NCBI GenBank assembly: GCA_014526335.1
Contig: JACTAT010000037.1
Coordinates: 14,234,105 to 14,298,104 of the forward strand
Reading direction: 5' to 3'
DNA from: Chrysaora quinquecirrha
Lineage: Eukaryota; Cnidaria; Scyphozoa; Semaeostomeae; Pelagiidae
DNA: 64,000 nucleotides
The notes below the pieces were generated by a model. That model was given only the letters and a program-made list of their open reading frames with translations, had not been told where the DNA came from and ran no database searches. Positions 21,671-32,974 of the stretch are shown piece by piece (within the stretch, counting starts at the first letter, position 1; each line of letters opens with the position of its first letter). Both the position numbers and the translations under genes were made by a program.

Positions 21671-22050
21671 TGTCAGAAACAGCCTTGATAAGTCAGAATA
21701 TATTTACCTTTGAACATAATTAAAAGCTTTTCTTGTCTGACACTTGTCTGGAACATGCTTAAAGCTCTTTTCGTCCGACATTCTCCTATTCGGACATACT
21801 TCTTCTTTACTTCTTTACTCGGAGTATAAACTTCAGAAGCAGGCCAAAACAGCTGCGGAAGGTGGAATATTTCCAGAAAGGTGAAGCTGTATTGTTTTGT
21901 TTGAATAGCAATCAGCTTACAGAATACAACGATATGATTAATAGAATGAGTTGCAGAGGAGAAAACAAACTCTTGCTGTATACAGAGAACTGTTTTGTTG
22001 CTTTTCTTCATTTCTGAAACATCATTCACCATTATCTCAAATCCTTTCTG
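21671..22050. repeat. Degenerate copy of the repeat seen at 13130-13370
   Basis: TTTCGTCCGACATTCTCC and GGAGTATAAACTTCAGAAGC here parallel TTTTGTCCGACACTCCTC and AGTATAAACGTCAGAAAC at 13134-13170, and both continue into CAATCAGCTT. Nature of the repeat unknown. Confidence 0.4.
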
Positions 22051-22550
22051 NNNNNNNNNNNNNNNNNNNNNNNNNNNNNNNNNNNNNNNNNNNNNNNNNN
22101 NNNNNNNNNNNNNNNNNNNNNNNNNNNNNNNNNNNNNNNNNNNNNNNNNNNNNNNNNNNNNNNNNNNNNNNNNNNNNNNNNNNNNNNNNNNNNNNNNNNN
22201 NNNNNNNNNNNNNNNNNNNNNNNNNNNNNNNNNNNNNNNNNNNNNNNNNNNNNNNNNNNNNNNNNNNNNNNNNNNNNNNNNNNNNNNNNNNNNNNNNNNN
22301 NNNNNNNNNNNNNNNNNNNNNNNNNNNNNNNNNNNNNNNNNNNNNNNNNNNNNNNNNNNNNNNNNNNNNNNNNNNNNNNNNNNNNNNNNNNNNNNNNNNN
22401 NNNNNNNNNNNNNNNNNNNNNNNNNNNNNNNNNNNNNNNNNNNNNNNNNNNNNNNNNNNNNNNNNNNNNNNNNNNNNNNNNNNNNNNNNNNNNNNNNNNN
22501 NNNNNNNNNNNNNNNNNNNNNNNNNNNNNNNNNNNNNNNNNNNNNNNNNN
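22051..22550. other. Assembly gap (500 N)
   Basis: Exactly 500 N, probably a placeholder. Missing RRP9 exons could be hidden here. Confidence 0.98.
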
Positions 22551-23414
22551 CCAAAGCCTGTTACTGTCAAACATATTTAACCAAGAACCTGGTCATTTAT
22601 TGGAATCCCAAAATGAAATACCAAAGCCCTCCTGTATGTATTGTGAATGAATATTCTCACTCAAACTTCAGTGAAGGGAGGAATCAAGAGGCTCAAGAAT
22701 TTCCTAAAATTTCAAGATAATCCAAAGAAAAAGTTATATTTTCAATGAACTAAACTTGGCCTTTTGGCCATCCTTACCTGAAATCTTGTTGAGATGCTGC
22801 AGCTCTTCTTAGCTTTGGGGTTGTGGTAAACCGCTTGGAAGACGTGTTGGGGGCAGATGATTGTTACTGCTACTCATACATGTACTGGTCCTTGTTCCAT
22901 CTACAATATCACGTAATGCATTTCACAGAATTTCAGCCGGTCGAAGTTTCTCATCCTACTCCACCATTTGAATTTAAGTTACACATGGACATGATGTTCA
23001 AGCAACAACAACAAATGATCAAATGGTGATTAAATTGCGATTAGAAATCAATAATCAACTGATTAGTTTGATAGACATGAAACAGTGGACGACATGAAAT
23101 GGGATTTTGAGGTGTTAAGGTGGAGCTGTGAATCACGTCGTGAAGATGGCATTGACCTTTTCATGATGAATCGTATTCTACGACATGATTCACATTGAAC
23201 AACCTGATTCGACAATAGACTAACGACCCGATTCAGGTGTAACAACATGAAATGAGTGATACGACTTTTGTCTATGATGTGACTCCATAATTTTATCGAG
23301 AGAGAAAGGATGAAATTCTTTGCAATGTTTGGGAAGTTTCAGCAGTCTTTGTTTTATAGCTTTTCATGGCTTGTCTATTCTAAGGCTGTTGATGGTGCTT
23401 TTTATTTACACTTT
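22551..23414. other. No gene recognised
   Basis: Flank of the gap. It contains CAACAACAACAAATGATC and several ATGA-rich words but no coherent ORF, splice pattern or inverted ends that I could find. Confidence 0.4.
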
Positions 23415-25448
23415 GTTTTGTTTGGAGGAGAATACACACAATGCTTCCAAATTTAATTACCTGTTTAAGACTGCAGCAGTAAAAGCTACAGAATTCCACT
23501 TATGTATGGCAAACAAAGTCCATAGCATTGATGTCCAGATGAATAGCTCAGTTGCAAGGCAAATTGAAGAGAATCAGCAAAAGCTTCTTCCAATTGTTGA
23601 AATTGTAATGCTCTTTGGATGTCAGAAGGTTTCTTTGTAATGTCTCTGCCATTTTGAGTTGTTTTTATATAATGTGGTAATAAAAAGGCCTTTTCTGATC
23701 ACTATAAGAATGCTGCAAAATCTGCCACATACATGTCCAAAACAACATGAAATGAGATATTGAATATATCTGAGTCTATGATCACTGAAAAGATTGTCTC
23801 TGAAATCAAAGAGGTCAGATTCTTCTGCATTCTTGCTGATGAAGCCACTGACATCAGCAACAAAGAGCAAATGGCAATAGTAATTTGATATGTTAATAAG
23901 AAACTTCTTTTAGAAGAAGCATTTCTTGGATTCATTCATTGCAATGAGGGTCTCGGAGGCATTCAGATCTCCATGAAGATTCTTGAAGCAATATCCGACT
24001 TTGTTCTGGATGCAACTTTCCTTCATGGACAGGGATATGATGGAGCCGGTAATATGGCCAGCAAATGTAGTGGAGCTGCAAAAAGGATACAAAGGCACAA
24101 CACCAAAGCTGTTTATGTTCAGTGTAGGTCTCATGTTTTGAATTGTTCTGTTGCTTCAGTATGCCAGATTACTCTTGTGAGAAACATGATAAATCCGTCA
24201 GTGATTTTTTCAATAAACACCAAAAATGCTTTAGTCTTCTCGCATAAAGAATTAAGGGGAGCTACTTCTTCATGCCCGCTTCTTGTCAGTTCTAGGTATT
24301 GTATCAGTGAACGAGGAACGATTATGGAACACTGAATCAGTTAAAGATGCTTCTTATTGGCTCAACTGTATCGCCTCTTTTGAATTTATTACTGTCTTGT
24401 AACCCTCTCCCAATCAACAAAGCAGCTACAAGCACAAAGATACCTGCAAGACAATGCAATACATTGCAAAAAATTTGAATAATTTGTGTTACAATTATTT
24501 ATGACATTTTTTGTTGTATCTGTAATATGGATACAAATAGGACATCATGTATCTATGATAATTGGTAGGCTTGTAAATAAACAGAAATTTTATCTTAAAA
24601 AATATCATAGAAGAAAACATGGCCGATACTTACTCATTTTCAGAATCATTTGCTCTTCTTCTGTACATCCTGCCATCACTATCAGAAATGGACGTTGTTG
24701 CATGCATGCAAAAGGTTACCCTTTCATACTCAATGCTTAACAGGTTTAGGTTGGAGATCAATGATCTTCACAATCAGTTCTACAGGAAAACTGTTAAAAT
24801 GGCTGAGAAAGTTGACATTGTTCCCACAAAGCCAGGAACAGCTATTTTCAAAAGAACAAACATAACACTCTGTCTGATAAACCATGTCAATACTATTTTG
24901 GTGTTATCTCTGTACCATTCCTTGACCGTTTCATCACCCAAATTCAGCTTCGATTCTTCGATATCAACATGAAAGTCCTTGACATTTATTTTGGGTTTCC
25001 CAGTAATGTCATGTTTAATGATGAATGGGTTGAAAAGCTCTCCATGTTTTTGTCAACCTAGGAGGACGATGTCCCAGAGCCTCGCTACTTGCCAGTTGAG
25101 CTGAAAACGTGGCAAACTATTCGGAGATGTTCAATGACAGTTTCCCTTTTTCGTTGTCTGCTATTTTGCCTTATGTCATCAAACTTTCGCTTCCTAATTT
25201 TTTTTGCATTATCAATCACAGTTACCGTCCCAGTGACATAATGCTCATGCAAAATATCAATATCTGAGCTGTGCGGATTGAAAACGAGTCCGAGGAGCAC
25301 AATGAGCCAGCAGAGACTTAATGGTTTAGCCCTCTTACATATTCATCGTGAAGTCAATCTCTCTGCATCTGATGTTATTGACAGATTTGCTATCCCGCGC
25401 CCTCAGAGAATTAGACTAATTGACATTTTGAACAAGCCACTGGATTGA
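23415..25448 (+). pseudogene. Decayed hAT-superfamily transposase (DUF4371 / ZMYM-like)
   Basis: Pieces in order: about 23415-23637 (KATEFHLCMANKVHSID, QKLLPIVEIV); 23757-24160 with FFCILADEATDISNKEQ (first catalytic Asp), an in-frame TGA near 23889, then HGQGYDGAGNMASKCSG and YVQCRSHVLN; 24330-24400 (TESVKDASYWLN); 24620-25080 (DVVACMQKV, DNLH-type LEINDLHNQFYRK, PCQYYFGVISVPFLD, RYLPVELKTW); and 25275-25448, which matches the hAT C-terminal dimerisation region (STMSQQRLNGLALLHIHRE ... VIDRFA). Several frameshifts and stops separate the pieces. A 150-bp repeat (24441-24595) interrupts it. Confidence 0.85.
24441..24595 (+). repeat. ~150-bp dispersed repeat, copy 1
   Basis: Matches the reverse complement of 27250-27396 (for example ATATGGATACAAATAGGACATC and GGTAGGCTTGTAAATAAA words). 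It splits the hAT remnant. Confidence 0.75.
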
Positions 25449-26453
25449 GAGGAAGAAGATCAGTGATTTGTTTCTATGGATTTAGATTTTTGTCGAAGAA
25501 ACTGAATTTCATGTTTTGAACTTGTAATTTCATGTGTTAAACTTGTAATGCAGTTCCATATTCCGTTTCCATATAATGTAGTTTTGGTGTTCAAACTCGA
25601 TTACTTGATTAGTTTAAGATTTGTAGCTAGTTCACATATACAAAATAAGGTTGTGTCCAGGGTTTACAAAAATTTCAATTCTTTAAAGATGGTGGATGTC
25701 AGAACTGTGTGAATTATAAGAGCAAGTTATAAGTTGTCTTGAGTACTAATAATTATTGTTTCCTAATACTAATTATTGTTTTCTTGGGAGGAAAAAATGA
25801 TAGCCTCGTCCCATTCTGTCTAATATTAGTGGAGAAGTTTTTCTAGAAGTAGAAGTCACTAATATTTTAAGAATAGATAGAAAGATATTAACGTGAACCG
25901 GAAAACATTTGCTAAAACGTGCAGATTTGGGCCTCAATAATATTATTGGTTTAGTTTTTGTTTAAATTTGTTAACTTCCTTTCGCAAAACATTGGACTCT
26001 ATCAAGAAACACTCGCATTTTTTTATAAGAACGTAGACTTGCGTTAGTTTAGATTCACTTTGTTATTCTTTGCTTGTTCTTTTGATTGTTTGAAAATGAA
26101 GTTCTTCGTTTAAAATTTTTATAATATATTTGTCAAGCAGAACCTTCAAAACTTGAGTTTGATGCTCTTATTTGATTCAAAAAATCACAGGGTCTGTGAG
26201 TTAAAGTGGTTATGATTCAAAAATTTTTTTCACTTATTTATTTCAAATCGAGTACGGTGATTTAAAAAATCTACATGAAATGTGGAAAAACGAACAGTTT
26301 CTTTATAATTCAAGCTTGAACATGGATTTTCTCACCGAAAAAGTGTTCACGAAGCCTGGGTGGAGTTTGAGTTTGTGAGGTAAAGTGTTTGTGTCAATGT
26401 GAGACTTTCGTGAAGAGGACTGCAGAAGTTAGAGTAGAAATCTAAAGTTCGAG
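25449..26453. other. AT-rich spacer, no gene recognised
   Basis: About 1 kb without coding pattern or clear repeats. The right end could hold the promoter or 5' UTR of the next gene, which starts at ATG 26454. Confidence 0.45.
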
Positions 26454-27507
26454 ATGTCTGAGAATGATTCTATGTACTCAAACAGGACAAGTTTTGACAA
26501 AAGTAAAGAGGAAGAGATTTTAGGTGATTTTGGAGGGCAATATATGCCTTATCAACCTGAACCAGTTGTGTCATCGGCTGATAACTCTGGTGAAGAGAAT
26601 GGAGAAGGACAAGTTGATGGAATGGATGCTGATGACAATCCTGAAGATGAAGATGGACTTCGACCATCTGTCCTCGGAGATTGCTTTGATGGAAATATTC
26701 CTTTAGATGAGTGGAAGTAGATAAAATTATCTATTATTTTCACTTCTTGCAATTAATAAAATGCAATTAAGTATTAAATGCAAAACTTTGCTAAGTTAGT
26801 AGCGTTACTTAGGCCGTGTCATGCGCCTAATATAGTCTAACCATATCAGTCGGATATTAACAAGTTGGTGAGATGAATGTCTGTAATTTACGGTCGGTTG
26901 TATGAAGATTTATCCAGCCTTCTCTGTTTTTTGGTTATTGTTCGAATTATTTTCTTTAAAATTCAAGGTGTAATTAAGGCAGATGTAAGATATAGCATCT
27001 TATGAGTGCCCGGGAATGCAGATACTGTCATGAAGTAAACACGTTTTATGGTAGAGTGGAATTCGAAGGCCTCTCTGACCGAATTAGCTGCATTACTTAC
27101 TTTCAGGGTAATCAGTACATGGTTTACAGGAAGGTCCTTTTGATTGCTGGTCAATTATTACGCCAAAGTGATGGCAGAATGTACAGAAGAAGAGCAAATC
27201 ATTCTGAAAATGAGTAAGTATGGGTCATGGTTTTCTTCTATGATATTTTTTGAATTTTTATTTACAAGCCTACTAATTATCAAAGATACGTGATGTCCTA
27301 TTTGCATCCATATTACTGATACAACAAAAATGTCATATATAATTGTAATGCAAATAATTCAAGATTTTTCTATGTAATTCATTGTCTTGCAGGTATCATC
27401 ATGCCGTTGCTTATAGATGGCGGGTTAGATGCTTCTTCAGTTATCTTGGTTGGCATATCAGGAGACCACTACCAGCCTGCATCTATAACAAGATACCAAG
27501 TTTATAA
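26454..27507 (+). CDS. P2X7-C-terminus-like zinc-binding protein, incomplete
   Basis: Exon 1 (26454-26716) encodes an acidic leader ending GNIPLDEW. Exon 2 (26996-27213) encodes HLMSARECRYCHEV ... ISCITYFQGNQYMVYRKVLL ... YRRRANHSENE. Exon 3 (27393-27507) encodes YHHAVAYRWRVRCFFSYLGW and RRPLPACIYNKI before a stop. The latter two resemble the cysteine/histidine-rich intracellular domain of vertebrate P2X7, which in many invertebrates occurs as a free-standing protein of unclear role. The small exon expected to carry the CxCGxC cysteines before HLM was not found. The last exon stops early while a related frame continues RDASRANTGYRDV past the stop. It is probably a damaged copy. Confidence 0.6.
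27250..27396 (-). repeat. ~150-bp dispersed repeat, copy 2 (inverted)
   Basis: Reverse-complement match of 24441-24595, within the second intron of the P2X7-like gene. Confidence 0.75.
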
Positions 27508-28359
27508 AGAGATGCTAGCCGAGCTAACACTGGATACAGGGATGTAAAACAGTGAATTGCTTATGTAAGGAAATGTTATCTTTCAAATTTACTCTCGATG
27601 ATATACCAACAAAGTGGCCAACACTTTGAGGACCTTTAGATACAAAGCCATTGTTTCAGTTCGAAATACTTTTTATTCTTCAATTTGCACAGGCTAGACA
27701 AAGACCTAGTTGTTATCATCATTTGCTTCTTCATACCCCCCAAAGTGTTGGCAACTTCAGACTGTCATTCAAGATACTTTGATAGGACATCTTTAAATTG
27801 CTGCATTGAAAGACCAAACAAAATGTCTCTTACATCTTCTACATATTCTGAAAAATATTGGGAGAAATACAGATTACCAGACAGGACTGAACATGTAGGC
27901 AAATACGATTCTAAAGTTTTAATAGGAAGTTTGATCTTATTGCAGTAAACTTGCTTTTGCGTATCACCTCCTCCCCATCTTGAATTTTGGAAAAAAAAAC
28001 ATTGATGTATTCCTTTCCAACTTTACTTTTTTGTTGCTCTTGAAGGTTTTCATTGAAATGTAATATTGCAAGAATGTGCCTAACAAAACATAAAAGAATT
28101 ATTCATAACCTATTGTAACAACTTTTCTTGTTTGGTCTTTGTTCAGGAGTTTCTGTTGAAAGCAAAAATATTCTTCTCCATACTTACATAGTGTTGCAAG
28201 CCAAGGAAAGTGAATCATTTTGGGATGTCAGCGATTCAGTGTAGCATGATAACCTTCAAAGCAACTTGTTTGATCAATGATAGCTATGTTCTTAATGTCA
28301 TTCAGCAATGAAGTATTCATCAGAATGCCTTGTACTTTGACATATGCAACAGTTGCTGC
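27508..28359. other. No gene recognised
   Basis: An open frame of 87 codons (27685-27948) carries no motif I recognise. The rest is AT-rich without clear repeats. Confidence 0.4.
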
Positions 28360-28720
28360 AAAGTCAAGAGAAGAGAATTAGGTGTGTATGATCATACCTA
28401 TGCTCATGTATAGTAATTTGTGTGTATGTATTAACTGATTGCAGCTTACCATTTTTGACCCAGTGCAGATCTTTGTCCAGTGGTCTATGTGCACATTGGG
28501 AAAAAAGGTTGTCTGGTTGAGAATCATGCTTGTTTTGAATATGCCTCATTAATGATTTCCATTTCGCAAATATTATTGAGCCAAATCCTTCTTTTGTAGA
28601 GGTAGCACATCAGTATAAATGGTTACGTATTGATGCAATCCAGGGGCTTATAATTTCACAATTTTTCTCTTTTGCAGCCTTCAGCAATTTTTTGGTCAAG
28701 GTTCAAGCAATATGCCAGAT
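28360..28720 (-). pseudogene. THAP-type transposase remnant, C-terminal block
   Basis: Minus-strand translation gives FDIWHIA, LLKAAKEKNCEIISPWI, SIRNHLY, FAKWKSLMRHIQNKHDS, then FSQCAHRPLDKDLHW and a GTAAGC donor-like site. The WHxAKG-LSKKL / HLYW / AKWxSxxNHIQNxH / CxH pattern is typical of a cnidarian THAP-domain transposase family. Stops within FDIWHIA*T and HLY*C show decay. The N-terminal part of the same family is at 39645-40680. Confidence 0.6.
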
Positions 28721-28984
28721 ATCGAAGTAATTATTATTATAAGCTATTGGAATGAAAATTCAATACTGCAATACATGTTGTCAAGAGAAAAAATGGCTAC
28801 CTGTCAATCAAATATCTTATCTATAGCATTTGGATCTGTGTTGATTTCAATTCCATTTTGTAAAAAGGAGACTTTTCTAAATTTACAGCACAGTTGCTAT
28901 CTTTCCAAAAAAAGAAGGAGGCATCTACCCCAAGCGCCACCAGTCCCTTCATCTATGGATTTGAAATTGTAACTTTTATTTGTT

Positions 28985-29710
28985 TTGTATTCCAGAATGG
29001 CCGCTTATTGTCATCACTGGATGGGACAAAGTCTATACAAGGATGAGTGCTGAAGCCAAGGCAGGGTTCTTAACTAGCTCCTCTAGCAAACCTAAGCAAC
29101 TCGTCAAGGCCCAGTCCATTGGTCACTTGCACCATTTCGTGCATATTAAAGAACACAGCTGTAGACACTGTTTTAAAACATGCGATTATTGCTTCCATTT
29201 TCTGAAAAATTTGGCTCTACTAGGAAAAAACAGCTTCCACCGGGTCAGAGTGCTGTAGGAGGAAGGTTGTATCAGAAATTTTAAAATGCTGATTAATCCA
29301 AGTCTCTGGAGTCTTTTCCGAAAATTAGCAACACATTCATTTTCAGGAGGGTTATCTGTAAAGGCAGTACCCAAGAAAAACTTCGGGAGGATGCCATTCT
29401 GCAGCATTGACAATGCTAATATGAACCCAACCATTTCATAATTATCTGTAAGATACTCCCTCCATAACTTGTCAAAATATTTTGCCTTTATTTCTCCAAC
29501 TGCCAAATCAAAAAACTCTTTCCTTGGACCTTCAAAATCTTGAGCATTCTCGCCAAAAAAAAGACACTTATAATGTCAATCATGGGTCAAGTTTCATTGC
29601 ATTCAATTCATCAATAGCAGTTACAAGTACGTTGTGCCTGTCAATGAGAATGAACTTGGTTCTTCCCTCTAAAACTTCTCATTCATCTGTAGGATCCAAT
29701 TTTCTCCCTG
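28985..29710 (-). pseudogene. HECT-type ubiquitin ligase-like remnant
   Basis: Reading from 29700 downward: LEGRTKFILIDRHNVL, IDELNAMKLDP, then after two stops and a frameshift GENAQDFEGPRKEFFDL (the HECT GPRREFF signature), EMVGFILALSMLQNG, and near 29100 GLDELLRFARGAS ... EPCLGFSTHPCIDF. These are HECT landmarks in order. The catalytic Cys loop (TCxN) was not found. Multiple stops make it a pseudogene. Confidence 0.7.
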
Positions 29711-30039
29711 TGACAATATATTTCTAAGCAAAATCATTAAAGAATTTGCAATTTGAGATTTTGAGTATAACAGCACTGTCACGGAAGAAGCTCGCAAAAA
29801 GTATTTCAAGAAAACTACAAACATTTGCAACAAAAAAAAGCAGAAACCACTCCCTACAGAAAATATTTTGGCAACAAACAAAAGCTGAATTTATTTTTCA
29901 AAAACAGCTAAAGTTACTTCAACAAAAGAACAAGAAAGATTTATGGAAAGCGAAGAAACATCAGTACCAGCACACACAGAAAATGCTCTTACTGACATAA
30001 ACACAAAATTGATTAGTGGAGTATCTAAAGTCACTATTT
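29711..30039. other. No gene recognised
   Basis: A Lys/Gln-rich frame 29746-30000 (+) has no recognisable domain. It may be the antisense of upstream HECT-gene sequence. Confidence 0.4.
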
Positions 30040-31391
30040 GGGGTCGATCATGCAAATTGTGATGCTAGCATGAAACTTGGTAGACATACCCAGTTTGATA
30101 CGCTGATTATAATAAAGATCCGACCCCATCTCAAAAATGCCCCCCTTGTGCTATTTTTAGAACAGGGTACCTCGATCCAGTCCCTTTTGGGTCTACTCGA
30201 CATAACTATGTAGCTAATTGTGTTATAACCTTGAAAATAAGAAAGAATACATAATTTAAGGTACTAAAAACCAAAAAGATCAAACCCTGTGGAAATCTAT
30301 CTCCCTTGTCTATTTTTAGAATTGGGGTACTTGCCCCCAGCCCCTTTTTGAATATTGATCATAACTATGCCTCTTATAAACATATCAGTTTGAAAATCAC
30401 TTCATCTGCACAATTTCATACGCTGATTCCGATGGTGATAAGACCCAAATTTTCATATCTTTCAGATATATATGGGGTCAATGTTTATCAAAGACCCAAG
30501 ATCTCCCAAGCTGTGAAGATTGGGGCTGGATAAGAAAAGATGGCAAAATCACCCCCTAATTGGATAACACTACCGGAGGCTTCTAAGGCGTGTTATGAGC
30601 TGGTTGCAAAAGGCTTGCAGTGCAAGATGCAAGTGCCGGCAGTTTCAGCTTGAATGTACTGAGGTTTGCCAATGCAGCGGACAGTGCTACGATCAGTGAA
30701 TTTAAAAACAGCTTGAATTGTCACTGGAGTGGCAAAATTAACCATAATTTCAATACTGGCAAATATTTCATAATTAACAATATCCTACTTAACTACCATT
30801 AAAAAACTAAAAATTAATAAAGTAGTTGTTTCCATTTCAGTGGCAATTTAACAATGCTCAACTTATGTACTAACTGTGTCATGCAAGTAGGTTTTAATTG
30901 TGGGCTATCAAGGAGCGTTTATGACAAAATCATTAAAGAGAAAGGCAAGTACCCCAGGTTCTAAAAATAGCACAAGGGGGCATGTTTAGATTTGGATCTT
31001 ATCACCATCGGAATCAGCGTATGAAATTGTGCAGATGAAGTGATTTTCAAACTGATATGTTTATAAGAGGCGTAGTTATGATCAATATTCAAAAGGGGCT
31101 GAGGCAAGTACCCCAATTCTAAAAATAGACAAGGAGATAGATTTCAACAGAGTTTGATTTTATGGTCTCAAGTACCTTAAATTATGTATTCTTTCTAATT
31201 TTCAAGGTTATAACATAATTAGCTACATAGGTATGTCAAGTAGACCCAAAAGGGACTGGATCGAGGTACCCTGTTCTAAAAATAGCACAAGGGGGCATTT
31301 TTGAGATGGGGTCGGATCTTTATCATAATCAGCGTTTCAAACTGGGTATGTCTACCAAGTTTCATGCTAGTATCACGATTTGCATGATTGA
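30040..31391. repeat. 1.35-kb inverted duplication with ~410-bp arms
   Basis: The left arm about 30040-30455 is repeated in reverse complement at about 30985-31391 with high identity (for example GATCCAGTCCCTTTTGGGTC against GACCCAAAAGGGACTGGATC). Each arm itself contains diverged direct repeats of the phrase CCCTTGT(G)CTATTTTTAGAA followed by GGGTAC. The ~530-bp spacer has no recognised gene. Transcription through it would give a long hairpin. Confidence 0.85.
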
Positions 31392-31429
31392 TGTCATAAG
31401 GGACCGCACTAGATGCGCTTAAAGAGGCT

Positions 31430-32750
31430 ATTAAAATGCTAAAGGAAAAGAAAGAGCAAAAACGCTTTGAACAGCCTTTCCCTTTCCAAGATGATGCAAC
31501 CAGTATTAACTGGAATGATTTGAAGAACATTGTAGATCTAACAACTGTTGTCCATGAAATATGATTTTATCCTGGGGATGTTGCAAACAACACACCTTCC
31601 GTTTTAGATGTGAATTGTGCTTCAATCTTTTGGCTGACAGAATGAGGGGGATTTGCAAAACCGATGAAACTGGAAAGCTTGCTTTACGTGGCATTTGCCA
31701 ATCCTCATGTTCCTTATCATTTGGGCTTCTTGTTTCATCACAAAAATCAGAAAGTCTTTTGAATGGTGGAAATCATATCACTTACAGTGGTAAAAATGCA
31801 GGCTTACATTTTCAAGAGGCAGGATGCGGCAGCAATGAAGAAAAGAGAAGCCCGGGGAGAAAAGGTGACTGAAAGCTTGATTTTTATTGCATTATCAATT
31901 ATTAAATCAAAGACAGCAGGACAAAATTTTGAGCATGCACTCGCATGCCACACTGCCATTGGAAGTGATCTTTGTGATTTTTTCCACTCCAGGTCTCATT
32001 TTAATGAGATCCTGAAATGCATGAATGTATGGATTAACAATGAAATAGTCAAATATATCCAAAAACCATTTCCTTCAACAGAATTTGCTCCCCATTTCTT
32101 TGTCAGTGCAGACAGAAGTACTCCAGCACGACTCTCAAATCATGCAATTATCATCTGTCCAATGATGGAAGGAGAAAGGGTTGCCTTCCCTGTTCTGTTG
32201 ATTCGCCAGTTGTGTACAGTAGTGAAGACCAAGAAATCCAGAACAAGTTTCAGGTAGTTGTGGTGATGAACTTGCAGATCAGATCATTTGCACAAGTAAT
32301 GATGCATAAAAAGATAGTGGAAACTTTGATCTTAAACCGTCATGGCAAGGTACATGCTGTGATAGGCAGTACCAGGCTCGAAATTTCCGGAATACGATCA
32401 TCATTAGACTTAGAATCACAGTGGATTAAATACTCTTTGATGTCGTTTGGGATCCATCACACTGGCTTAATTTGGCAATTACCAACATTTGTGATGGAAG
32501 GGTAATTCAAATATTTATCTCCAGAGAATTTTCAATAGAGACAAGAATATCCATACGATGTTTCAAAGAGAAAAGATGTTGGCTTGTGTAACAGAGCTTT
32601 CTAAATCTAAAGATCTAAAGCTTAAATTAACCAAAGGCAGCTGCAGAACACGCTTTTGGGCTTCCCAGTATGATGAGTTCCAGACGGTCATTCCATGCTA
32701 TGCTCTCTTTGCCGAAGCTTTTCGGACATTTGGATATTCTTAAGTGAAGG
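31430..32750 (+). pseudogene. Decayed transposase-like coding sequence, family uncertain
   Basis: Successive fragments in shifting frames: LKEAIKMLKEKKEQKRFEQP near 31440; KTAGQNFEHALACHTAIGSD and HFFVSADRSTPARLSNHAI from about 31905; SPVVYSSEDQEIQ and DELADQIICTSNDA after a shift near 32195; FDVVWDPSHWLNLAI near 32440; and MFQREKMLACVTELSKS, CRTRFWASQYDEF from 32558. A Ser-Ala-Asp acidic strand followed later by WDPSHWL is suggestive of an RNase-H-fold transposase of hAT type, but I cannot name the family. Stops and frameshifts show decay. Confidence 0.5.
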
Positions 32751-32974
32751 AGTATGAGATTTTTGGAATTGACTTTGTGATTGACTCATGCACATTTGTT
32801 GATGTTATCAAAATATTTATCAAAGTTGATGATCAAAGTACAGTCTCTCAGTTGTGCTTGCTGGAAGATATGTATATGGATACTGAGAATTGTCTATCAA
32901 CCTCAATCCTCTACTTTGTTGCCTGGTCATACCCCCTTACATGTGCCAAGTGGCTCCTTTCTATCAACAAAAGA

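Noticed and set aside
21673..22720. Long ORFs across the N gap near 22 kb
   Set aside because: They are open only because N codons are not read as stops. The same holds for the frames across 46869-47368.
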